Of a DNA stretch of 64,000 nucleotides, positions 35,993 to 43,510 are shown piece by piece (within the stretch, counting starts at the first letter, position 1; each line of letters begins with the position of its first letter). Source of the stretch: Streptomyces sp. Alt3 (GTDB lineage: Bacteria; Actinomycetota; Actinomycetes; Streptomycetales; Streptomycetaceae). The stretch covers positions 8,246,001 to 8,310,000 of the forward strand of contig NZ_CP120983.1 in assembly GCF_030719215.1 (NCBI RefSeq). Reading direction: 5' to 3'. The translations under genes and the position numbers were made by a program. Below the pieces are notes generated by a model. It saw only the letters and a list, made by a program, of their open reading frames with translations. It had not been told where the DNA came from and ran no database searches.

Positions 35993-37372
35993 TAGGGCTT
36001 TGTTAGGTGGTGTCGTAGGTCTGCCATGGGGTGGGTTGCTGGCAGGTGGGGCAGGTGCCGGTCCAGGTGGCTAACAGGTGCTGGAGGAGGGCCAGGGCCT
36101 GGTAGAGGGTCAGGCCCTGGCAGGGACTTTTGGGCAGGACCGCTGTTCGGTCAGGAAGAGGTGGGCTGCGGTGACGAGGGTGACGTGGCGGTGCCAGCCG
36201 GTGAACGAGCGGCCCTCGAAGTGGTCCAGTCCGAGGGTGGTCTTCAGCTCGCGGTAGTCGTGTTCGATGCGCCAGCGGAGTTTCGCGAGGCGGACGAGAT
36301 CGCGGGCGGGGATGTCGGCGGGCAGGTTGGAGATCCAGTACTTGACCGGCTCGTTCTCACCTTCGGGCCACTGGGCGATCAGCCACCGCAGACCGATGAC
36401 ACCGTTGGGGGCGGGTTTCGGGCGACGGCCGGCGAGGCGGACCCGCAGGAACACGAAGTGGGCGGACATGGCGGCTTTCGAGCCCTTGCGCCAGGTGACC
36501 GCTACTGCCTTGTCGCGTCCTGCGGCCAGGACGTGTTCGCGCAGGCTGACCGGACGGGTGCGGTAGCGGGGCAACGGTCTGGGCCCGAGTCCTCCATAGG
36601 GCGGCTCGTAAGGTTCAGCGGTCTCGGCATGGGCTGTCATCTCGCCCTTGACCTGCAAGGCATAGGCCAGCCCGCGGTCTTCCAGACCGTGGCGGAAGTC
36701 GGCATTCGCCCCGTATCCGGTGTCCGCGACCAGCACTGCCGGACGTAGTCCGAGCGCGGCCAGTTCGTCGAGCATGTCCAGCGCCAGCTGCCACTTCGGG
36801 CGGTGATGCTCCCCTTCGGGGATCCGGCAGAGAGCCCGACGGTCCGCAGCCTCCGGCTGGTCCCAGCTGCCGGGTAGGAACAGCCGCCAGGACAACGGGC
36901 ACGACGCGGTGTCGGAGGCAGCATGCACGCTGACCCCTATCTGGCAGTTCCCGACCTTGCCCAAAGTGCCGGAGTACTGTCTGGCAACCCCGGGCGAGGA
37001 TGTCCCGTCCTTCGGGAACCCGGTGTCATCCACCACCCACACCTGCGGACGGACCACAGCCACCGCCCGGCGGGCCAGCCTGGCGCGGACCTCGTTGACC
37101 GGCCAGGTCGACGAGGTCATGAACTGCTGCAGCTGCTGATGGTCCACGCCGAGGCGTCCGGCCATCGGCTGCATTGACTTCCGGCGCCCGTCCAGCAGCA
37201 GGCCCTGCAGATACAGCCCGCCCTTCGCCCGCTGGTCAGCACGCGCCAAAGGCGCGAACACCTCCCCGGCGAAGTCCTCCAACCGGTCCCGACACGTCCC
37301 GAGTTCATCTGCCCTCATACCAGCAGGAAACCAGCACAGCGACCACCTGCCTAGATACCTAACAAAGCCCTA
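35993..37372. mobile_element. Intact IS701-family insertion sequence, 1,380 bp
   Basis: The ends are TAGGGCTTTGTTAGGT at 35993-36008 and its exact complement at 37357-37372. The element is flanked by CTAG on both sides (35989-35992 and 37373-37376), matching the YTAR-type 4-bp target duplication of the IS701 family. It encodes one full-length transposase. The left CTAG directly touches the end of the IS5-type unit. Confidence 0.92.
36110..37318 (-). CDS. IS701-family DDE transposase
   Basis: A 402-residue, uninterrupted transposase. Acidic catalytic residues are seen in VWVVDDTGFPK, VLVADTGYG and RWRIEHDYRELKTTLGLDHFEGR, in the expected order. The N-terminal part (FAPLARADQRAKGGLYLQGLL, GLLLDGRRKSMQPMA) is diagnostic of IS701 relatives. 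With intact ends and duplicated target, the element may still be mobile. Confidence 0.95.
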   Translation of the reverse strand: MRADELGTCRDRLEDFAGEVFAPLARADQRAKGGLYLQGLLLDGRRKSMQPMAGRLGVDHQQLQQFMTSSTWPVNEVRARLARRAVAVVRPQVWVVDDTGFPKDGTSSPGVARQYSGTLGKVGNCQIGVSVHAASDTASCPLSWRLFLPGSWDQPEAADRRALCRIPEGEHHRPKWQLALDMLDELAALGLRPAVLVADTGYGANADFRHGLEDRGLAYALQVKGEMTAHAETAEPYEPPYGGLGPRPLPRYRTRPVSLREHVLAAGRDKAVAVTWRKGSKAAMSAHFVFLRVRLAGRRPKPAPNGVIGLRWLIAQWPEGENEPVKYWISNLPADIPARDLVRLAKLRWRIEHDYRELKTTLGLDHFEGRSFTGWHRHVTLVTAAHLFLTEQRSCPKVPARA

Positions 37373-37945
37373 CTAGTCGGCGCTGATGACCGCTGCCTGC
37401 GCGCGGCATCGTTCCAGCCCCGCAGTCACCTCTTCGTGGGCGGGACAGTCCGGGCTGTCCAGAAGTTCGCCAGCCGCAGTCATGGCGGCCCAGAAGTCGG
37501 GTGGTGAGCCGCGCCAGTCCTGGAACCGGGTTTTGGCGAAGTAGAGGAAGATCTTCGTGAGTTCCCCGGTGCGAAACCACGCGAGTAGGCCGCTGGGATA
37601 GCCCCCGCGGGCACCAGCGGCGATTCCCAAAAGGCCGCGGATACGCTCGTCGTGTTCCCCAAGTGCTCGATCCACGATGAAGACGTGCCCACACTTGAGA
37701 AGGAAAGCGAGGTCCTCCTCCTCGCCCACCGCGAAGTCCGAGAAGAGTGGCTCAACCTCGCGGAGCCGGGCCTCGGCGTCAGTCCGGGGCACGCCCAGGG
37801 CCAAGCACACGGCCAACACACAGGTGCCCCAGTTGCCGGTCCTCGCGGCCAGCACCGCGAAAGCCTCCTCGTCCCTTTGCCCTGCGGCGAGCAATTCCTG
37901 CGCCTCCAGGACCAGAGAGCCCTCGTTCCCCCCCCCGTGACTCAT
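37373..37945 (-). CDS. Hypothetical protein whose stop codon lies in the IS701 target site
   Basis: A 190-residue soluble, acidic protein, rich in Leu and Ala. I see no known motif. Its TAG stop is formed by the CTAG target duplication of IS701; because the target itself was CTAG, the reading frame and length are unchanged by the insertion. The terminator that may have followed is now displaced by 1.4 kb. The start is the ATG at 37945; no strong ribosome site is evident. Confidence 0.65.
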   Translation of the reverse strand: MSHGGGNEGSLVLEAQELLAAGQRDEEAFAVLAARTGNWGTCVLAVCLALGVPRTDAEARLREVEPLFSDFAVGEEEDLAFLLKCGHVFIVDRALGEHDERIRGLLGIAAGARGGYPSGLLAWFRTGELTKIFLYFAKTRFQDWRGSPPDFWAAMTAAGELLDSPDCPAHEEVTAGLERCRAQAAVISAD

Positions 37946-37993
37946 GGCGAGAGACTACCGCCCGGTGCGATGGCCGAGCCAGCCGCGATCGCC

Positions 37994-38206
37994 TAAGCAC
38001 TGTCCGGCGGATCATGTGACTTTCCGACCGGTCTCTCGTTGGTTGGGGCATGGGCCGGGGGACCTGGCGAATCGCGAGTGATCGCTGCTGGAGCCGCTTC
38101 TGCCGCCTGCGGGTGGTCGAGGCGGCCGGTGGAACGACCACCGCACGGTGCTCAACGGAATCCTGTTCCGGATCCGCCGGTCCGGCTGGACAGCAGGCAC
38201 AGCACC
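37994..38206 (+). pseudogene. N-terminal piece of an IS5-type transposase
   Basis: The frame reads GDLANRE, then TGA where Trp is expected, then SLLEPLLPPAGGRGGRW, NDHRTVLNGILFRIRRSGW before homology stops near 38206. The start of the element, with the IR-like CACTGTCCGGCGGATC, is visible near 37998. The middle of the gene is missing. Confidence 0.8.
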
Positions 38207-38817
38207 TGTAGTTGACCGTTGCCGCTCTGATCGAACATGGAATCCGGCGGTCCTGCGCCACCGGCGTCATAGAGGAGGTAAAAACCGCCGCTCACAACTG
38301 TCGACGCCTGCCGGAGCAGGCGGAGGAAACCTGTGCCGTCGCCGATAGCGGCACTGCAACCGGTCGGCGGTACGCCTCGCGGGCCTGACTCCGGCGGCCC
38401 GCTGCTCGACGAGAACAACATCGCGGTGCTAACCGACAACACCGACGCCTCAGCGGTGCACGTGTACACCGAGCGGACCGATCCCAGCGCGCCGATCCGT
38501 CACTGCCGCCTCGGACATCGCAGTCCGATCGCCTGAGAGAACACCTTCTGAACGACATCAACCACGCTGGCGCAAGACGCATGACCCGTATCCAGGAACC
38601 GGGGTCAAGGACCGTCTGAGGAGCGGTTCTCTTCTGGAGTGCTTCTTGGCGTCGGCTGGTCCCTGTGCCACCCGCTTCGGCGGGCTGAGGGTGCCGGCCA
38701 CTTTACTTTCCGGGTCCGCTCCCCGGGATGCCGCAGCCTGCTGGGCATCGCACGCCGGAGAGATGAGCGAGCCGGTCGTCATTCACCGGCCCTCGCCTAC
38801 AGGCGGGGTTCACCGCC
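38207..38817. other. Unassigned segment between two IS5 fragments
   Basis: About 610 bases lie between the N- and C-terminal IS5 pieces. A plus-strand frame near 38380-38540 reads PDSGGPLLDENNIAVLTDN, loosely like the active-site region of a trypsin-type protease, but it is short and isolated. No intact gene is seen. Confidence 0.3.
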
Positions 38818-39031
38818 GTGATGGAAGCAATCCGGGTGTCCAGGGCCGGACCGGGCCGCCCCGGTACCCGGCCCGATCACGTCCTGGGCGGCAAGGGCCA
38901 CTCGAAGGCGCTCCGCGCGTGGCTCCGCCGCCGGGGCATTCCGCTCACGAGGGATCATCACCCGGTACGACGAAACCGCTCGGTCCTACGAAGTGCCCGT
39001 CGCCATTGCCTCACTCCTGGCGTGGGCGTGA
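38818..39031 (+). pseudogene. C-terminal piece of an IS5-type transposase
   Basis: One frame reads RAGPGRPGTRPDHVLGGKGHSKALRAWLRRRGI-type sequence; after a deletion another frame gives ITRYDETARSYEVPVAIASL and ends LLAWA-stop, the typical end of IS5 transposases. It may belong to the same dead element as the piece at 37994, or to a second one. Confidence 0.75.
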
Positions 39032-39047
39032 AGGCTGACGAACCGAC

Positions 39048-39686
39048 TCAGTCCATGTCCTCGTCCGCATCTTCCTCCATGCTCTCGTACCCGGAGCGGA
39101 AGAGTGCGGAGAAGCTGGGGTGCTTGGTGGTGTCGCCGTACTTCGGCGCGAACTCGTAGGCGGCCCACTCGCCGTCCGGCCCGGCGTCGGTCGGATCGAG
39201 CAGCCAGAAGTCCTCTCCCCGGGCGATCTCGATGGACCTGCGGAACAGCTGAACGTCGTCCTCGTTGCCGGGTATGGAGGCGTAGGTCTCGATCACGCGG
39301 CTGCCTGCCTCGCTGTCCCGCATCCATCTGACGCGGCCGCACGGATGGGCGCCGTCCACATGGTCATCGAGGCGCTTCCACCCGTCGCTCGCCAGGAAGA
39401 ATCCCCGCAGGCCGGGTGGGAACCGCACGCCGAGCCGCTCCTCGGCTGCCGCCAGAGCTTCCTCTCGGGCAGGGGCTTCACCCAGCCACAGCTCGACTTG
39501 CCCGTCTTGGTCCAGCGCCTCCAGCTGATCCTCGTCCAGGAGTTCGTCCAGCTCTTCCTCGTCGGCACGGACCTTCACGTACAGCTTGCTGTATTGCTCC
39601 AGAAAGTCACGCCACGCCTGTGGCGTGGTCAGAACGGCGGCAACGCCATTGTCTCCAGGCTCAGTTGTCTCACTCATGCCGATCAT
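39048..39686 (-). CDS. SMI1/KNR4 (SUKH) family protein
   Basis: A 212-residue acidic protein. The region AAAEERLGVRFPPGLRGFFLASDGW (about residues 80-104) is the hallmark of the SMI1/KNR4 fold, and the C-terminal part (FWLLDPTDAG, WAAYEFAPKYGD) fits it. The tail is strongly acidic (MEEDADEDMD). SUKH proteins often act as immunity proteins to polymorphic toxins; no toxin gene is adjacent here. A start at ATG 39677 is equally possible, since neither has a clear ribosome site. Confidence 0.85.
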   Translation of the reverse strand: MIGMSETTEPGDNGVAAVLTTPQAWRDFLEQYSKLYVKVRADEEELDELLDEDQLEALDQDGQVELWLGEAPAREEALAAAEERLGVRFPPGLRGFFLASDGWKRLDDHVDGAHPCGRVRWMRDSEAGSRVIETYASIPGNEDDVQLFRRSIEIARGEDFWLLDPTDAGPDGEWAAYEFAPKYGDTTKHPSFSALFRSGYESMEEDADEDMD

Positions 39687-39789
39687 GGTGCCAGGTGGCT
39701 ACGACAATGCCGAAGGCCGCCCGGCAGTACCGCGTGCGAGAGCAGGTTCGCGGTTGCCGCCAGTGACGCGGGCATGGCAAAGGCTTCAG

Positions 39790-40122
39790 TCAGGCGTTGC
39801 TGACGCCGCTCCCGGTGCCATGGGCCTGCCGTTCGGTGATGTGGCGGTACAGGGCGCCGAGCGCGGCGGCCTGGACGATGGCACCGATGGGAATGCCTAT
39901 CAATCCTGCGGGGCCGGCGACGAGGAACGGCATCGAGGTCGGTGCGGTGGCCAGGATGGCCCACATTCCGGCGAAGCTGGCGTCTCCGGACGAAGAGTGG
40001 GAGATGGCATCTACGGTCACCCACAGGCACACCGCGAGTACAACGCCCAGATATCCCAGGGCCAGAGGGTTGACCAGGTAGTGGCGGAGAGCCTGGGGCA
40101 GCGAGCGAGAATTCTTGTCCAT
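39790..40122 (-). CDS. Small membrane protein, SCO4225-like
   Basis: A 110-residue protein starting at ATG 40122 after AGGAGATCC. Three hydrophobic segments are seen (LALGYLGVVLAVCLWVTV, FAGMWAILATAPTSMPFLV, LIGIPIGAIVQAAALGALY). The repeated pattern ASFAGMWAILATAPTS resembles the SCO4225 family of Streptomyces membrane proteins, from memory. Function unknown. Confidence 0.7.
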   Translation of the reverse strand: MDKNSRSLPQALRHYLVNPLALGYLGVVLAVCLWVTVDAISHSSSGDASFAGMWAILATAPTSMPFLVAGPAGLIGIPIGAIVQAAALGALYRHITERQAHGTGSGVSNA

Positions 40123-40416
40123 GTCGGATCTCCTGGGGATGCCGGAATGCCCGGTGCGGTGACTGATCTGCTGACGATCTGAACAATGCCGTCCGCCGTT
40201 ATCCGCCACATGAGTAGCCATACTCACGCCGGCCAATCTGCTGCGGAGGTTGATCTGAATGCCAGGGAAGACCGGTCCTCGAAATGCCGCACACGCTGCG
40301 GGCGATCGACGGCGAGGACGAGACGCTCGCCGCGCTGGAGATGATCGTCGGCTTCGACGACGACCTGCCTGGCGAGGTCACCAGGGCAGCCAACCGGCGG
40401 GTGGGGTGGGATCCGG

Positions 40417-40946
40417 TCAGAGGACTTGGCCTGCTGCGCTTCCGATGGGGCCGTTGGCGAGTGTGATGGTGGCTTGATGCGTTTGCCGGTGGGTTCGCGG
40501 CGCATTTCGAAGCTCTGACACAGGGCGATGACGATTTCCAGGTCGTGTTGTCCGGCTCGTCCTGGGTCGGGGCTCCGGGGCACCGGGAGGGTTGCTTCGG
40601 AGGCGGGTGGGCGCAAGGGTGCCGTCCACGATGAGCACAGTGTCCTTGCGGAACCCCTGCGGGGTTGCAGCGCGAGCAATGGGCCGAGGTGGTCGATGAT
40701 GCGGTCGGCCGCGGACTTTGAGATACCGAAGAGAGGGTTATGCTGACGCAACGTCAAGTTCGTGCGCCAGTAAGTCACTACCAGCAGCACACGGTCGTCC
40801 AGCGGAAGTGACCACGGGCGGCTATTGCGGACCGGATCCACACCCTCGCGGCGCAGTGCCGTCACCGGCTTGCCTAGGACACGCGGGCTCAGCCCGGCGA
40901 ACGGGGCTATCCAGGAAGGCTCCGACCCCGTGATCACACCAGCCAC
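40417..40946 (-). pseudogene. Degenerate IS5-group transposase, N-terminal half
   Basis: From GTG 40946 the frame reads AGVITGSEPSWIAPFAGLSP, then LPLDDRVLLVVTYWRTNLTL and FGISKSAADRIIDHLGPLL, which is the helix-turn-helix N-terminus of an IS5-group transposase. Near 40640 it shifts frame into KDTVLIVDGTLAPTR, the start of the DDE core, and then decays. The 300 bases to its left (40123-40416) contain no gene, only a plus-strand stretch (PHTLRAIDGEDETLAALEMI) that could be debris. Confidence 0.75.
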
Positions 40947-41432
40947 TGCGGAATCGCGGTCGAGCCGCTGACCGGCGTCGACGGAGAAGTCGGGCTGGAG
41001 GGCCGGGCCGCGACCTGTTGCAAGGTGCAGGCCGAGCACCGTATGGTCTCGCGGGCAGCGATGATCACGACGGGAATTCCACCGGCGGGCACTGTGAGGT
41101 CCTCGGGCCGACCGCGAGGCCCTCGGTCCGATGCCCGGCGACGGATTCGCGACGCGCGCACGGCGGCGGAGGGCCGCGCCCATCCGGCCCGGACCGGGAG
41201 ATCGAGCGACGGACCGGCGTCGTCCCGGCCTCCCTCACCGCCGCCCCGTACCGACCACCGCCGTTCCCGTCGAAGCAGTTGCCCGTGACCACACCGCCCA
41301 GCAGGACGCGACCGCCGAGTCGGCTTGTCAGGCCCGTAGCGGGGGATCGGCGCCGACAGGACAGGCCGCGTCGCGCCGAGAACCGTTCCGGAAGATGTGC
41401 TCGTCGTCCCGCACACCGAACAAGGAGAGATC
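40947..41432. other. Gap between IS debris and the esterase gene
   Basis: The first 100 bases probably belong to the dead IS. The rest has no protein-like frame. Promoter elements for the esterase are expected near 41380, but none is clear. AAGGAGAG at its right end is the esterase ribosome site. Confidence 0.3.
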
Positions 41433-42455
41433 TTGTCCACCCATCCGCTCACGACGGACACCGGCGAACTCGGCCCGCTGCCCCATGATTTTCCCTTCGA
41501 CCCCACCCACGGCTACGACCTGCCGCGCCTCCTCGCGGTGAAGGCGCCGCCGGGCCCGGACGACTTCGCCGACTTCTGGCGAGAGCGCTACGCGAGTGCG
41601 CTGCGAGTCGACCCGTCGCCTCGCGTCGAGGGGCCTTGGGCCACGGTGGACGGCATGCGGGTCGCCGACGTCTCGTACACGTCCGCCGACGGCGTCCGTA
41701 TCGGCGGATGGCTGACCGTCCCCGCCGACGGCCGGGTCACACGCGGCTGTGTGGCGACACACGGCTACGGAGGCCGGGTGGCCCCGGACTCCTGGCAGTC
41801 CCCGCCGGAGACCGCGACCATCTGGCCCTGCCTGCGTGGGCTGGGGACGCGGAGCCTGCTGCCCGGCGTTCCCCCGAAGTCGGCGGGGCACGTCCTGCAC
41901 GGTATCGGCGCCCGGGAGTCGTACCTCATCGGCGGGTGTGTGGCGGACGTCTGGTGCGCGGCCACCGCACTTCGGCGACTGGTGCCGGAGGCCGCCGGAC
42001 GGCTGACCTACCTGGGCACGAGTTTCGGCGGCGGCATCGGGGCACTGGCGCTCCCCTGGGACGACCGTTTCCACGCCGCCGGGCTGACGGTGCCGACCTT
42101 CGGAAACCATCCGCTCCGGGTGACACTCCCGTGCACGGGCAGCGGTGAGTCGGTGCGTACGCGGCTGGCCGAGGACCCCTCGGTGCTGGACGTCCTGGCG
42201 TACTTCGATGCTGCGACGGCGGCCCGGCACATCAAGATCCCCGTACATGTGGGTGCCGCCCTGTTCGATCCGTCGGTGCCCCCTCCGGGGCAGTTCGCGG
42301 TGTACAACGGCCTGGCCGGACCGCGCGAGCTGTTGGTCCTGAGGGCCGGCCACTTCGACCACCCGGGGGAGCGGGCCGAGACGGCAGCCCTGGAAGAAGC
42401 CCAGCGACGTTTCCTGTCGGGGGCCGGTGCCGCGGGTCCGCGCCCCGCCGCCTGA
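41433..42455 (+). CDS. Acetylxylan esterase-like (CE7/AXE1) hydrolase
   Basis: A 340-residue alpha/beta hydrolase starting at TTG 41433, seven bases after AAGGAGAG. Nucleophile S197 lies in GTSFGGG; a probable acid Asp is in HVGAALFDPSVPP and the catalytic His in RAGHFDHP. Residues 100-115 hold VATHGYGG, a typical oxyanion loop. CE7 members deacetylate xylo-oligosaccharides and acetylated small substrates. No signal peptide is present, so it acts in the cytoplasm on imported oligosaccharides. It is upstream of iclR-type regulator and the sugar importer. Confidence 0.88.
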   Translation: MSTHPLTTDTGELGPLPHDFPFDPTHGYDLPRLLAVKAPPGPDDFADFWRERYASALRVDPSPRVEGPWATVDGMRVADVSYTSADGVRIGGWLTVPADGRVTRGCVATHGYGGRVAPDSWQSPPETATIWPCLRGLGTRSLLPGVPPKSAGHVLHGIGARESYLIGGCVADVWCAATALRRLVPEAAGRLTYLGTSFGGGIGALALPWDDRFHAAGLTVPTFGNHPLRVTLPCTGSGESVRTRLAEDPSVLDVLAYFDAATAARHIKIPVHVGAALFDPSVPPPGQFAVYNGLAGPRELLVLRAGHFDHPGERAETAALEEAQRRFLSGAGAAGPRPAA

Positions 42456-42625
42456 CCTCCTGCCGCACGGTCGGACCCGCAGTGCCGAGGAGCTCACGGT
42501 TTCCTGCCCCGTGACCCGGTGGTTCCGCGACGCCGTCGACGCCCGGCCCGCAGGACGTCGCGGGACCGCCACGGTCGCTGATTCCAGGTACGGACGCCGA
42601 CCATGCGCGATATGCTGATGCAGAA

Positions 42626-42642
42626 TGTGCAAGGGATTTGCA
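42626..42642. promoter_or_regulatory. Operator-like inverted repeat before the IclR gene
   Basis: TGTGCAAGGGATTTGCA contains TGCAA-N5-TTGCA, 15 bases before the IclR start codon and overlapping its likely leader. A similar block lies in the divergent FAD/ABC promoter region at 45877. This fits autoregulation by the IclR protein (inference). Confidence 0.5.
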
Positions 42643-42656
42643 GAACGAGGAGGGCC

Positions 42657-43445
42657 ATGGTTACGCGGGCGACTGATGCAGGGACGAACCAGAGCGTCGA
42701 ACGAGCGGTCTCGGTGCTGCGCGCACTCGACTCCGGCCGGCCCGAACTCCGTGTCTCCGACGTCGCCGAGCTCACCGGGCTGGGCTCCTCGACGACCTCC
42801 CGCCTGTTGTCCACCCTGGAACGCCTCGACATGGTCGAACGCGATCCGGTCAGCAACCTCTACCGCCTCAGTCTCGGCCTTCTTCCGCTGGCCGCCACCG
42901 CCACCAACCGCCACCCCGTGCACCGGGCCGCCCGCACAGTGCTCCAGGGCCTCGCCACCCGCACCGGTCTCGGGGCCAATGTGGCCGTACGCCGCGGTGG
43001 CGAGCTGATGTTCCTGTGCAATTTCGAGGGCACGCGCGCCCCCAAGTCCTACACGCAGGCCGGGCACACCGCCCCGCTGCATGCCACGAGCATCGGCAAG
43101 TGCCTGCTCACCGGGCTGGCCCCCAAGGAGCGCCGCAAGCTGCTGGGGGATCCCCTCGACGCGCACACCGAGTACACGACCACCAGTCACGACCTCCTCG
43201 ACGCCGAGATCGACACCGTCCGGCGCATCGGCTACGCCGTCGAGGCCGAGGAGCGCGCCCTGGGCCGTGCGTCCCTCGCCGCGCCGGTCCGTGACGCGTC
43301 GGGTGAGATCGTTGCCGCCATCTCTCTCTGGGGCCCGACCTCGGTACTCGGGGACCGCTCCGACACCGAGGGGCAGCGCCTCGCCCTCGTGCGCGAGGTC
43401 ATCGAGGCCGCCGACGCCACCAGTCAGGCCCTCGGCGCGCTCTGA
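42657..43445 (+). CDS. IclR-family transcriptional regulator
   Basis: A 262-residue protein; ATG 42657 follows GAGGAGGGCC. The N-terminal winged helix-turn-helix (VSDVAELTGLGSSTTSRLLSTLERL, about residues 32-57) is followed by an IclR effector domain (NVAVRRGGELMFLC, HATSIGKCLL, GYAVEAEERALGRASLAAPV, ISLWGP). It lies between the esterase and a catabolic gene set with which it likely forms a regulon. Probable effector: a sugar acid or breakdown product. Confidence 0.93.
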   Translation: MVTRATDAGTNQSVERAVSVLRALDSGRPELRVSDVAELTGLGSSTTSRLLSTLERLDMVERDPVSNLYRLSLGLLPLAATATNRHPVHRAARTVLQGLATRTGLGANVAVRRGGELMFLCNFEGTRAPKSYTQAGHTAPLHATSIGKCLLTGLAPKERRKLLGDPLDAHTEYTTTSHDLLDAEIDTVRRIGYAVEAEERALGRASLAAPVRDASGEIVAAISLWGPTSVLGDRSDTEGQRLALVREVIEAADATSQALGAL

Positions 43446-43450
43446 CGTGG

Positions 43451-43506
43451 ACGGGGAAGGGGGTCCGGTGGAAGCCGATCGGCTTCCACCGGACCCCCTT
43501 CCCCGT
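43451..43506. terminator. 56-bp perfect palindrome, bidirectional terminator
   Basis: Arms of 26 bases flank a central GATC that is itself self-complementary; the whole 56 bases read identically on both strands. It starts 6 bases after the IclR stop and ends 5 bases before the convergent FAD-gene stop. It should terminate both transcripts. Confidence 0.9.
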
Positions 43507-43510
43507 ATGG

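Noticed and set aside
38333..38536. A trypsin-like GDSGGP-type motif (PDSGGPLL)
   Set aside because: Only about 20 residues fit, the Gly before Asp is Pro, and no His or Asp region is found nearby, so it is not listed as a protease remnant.
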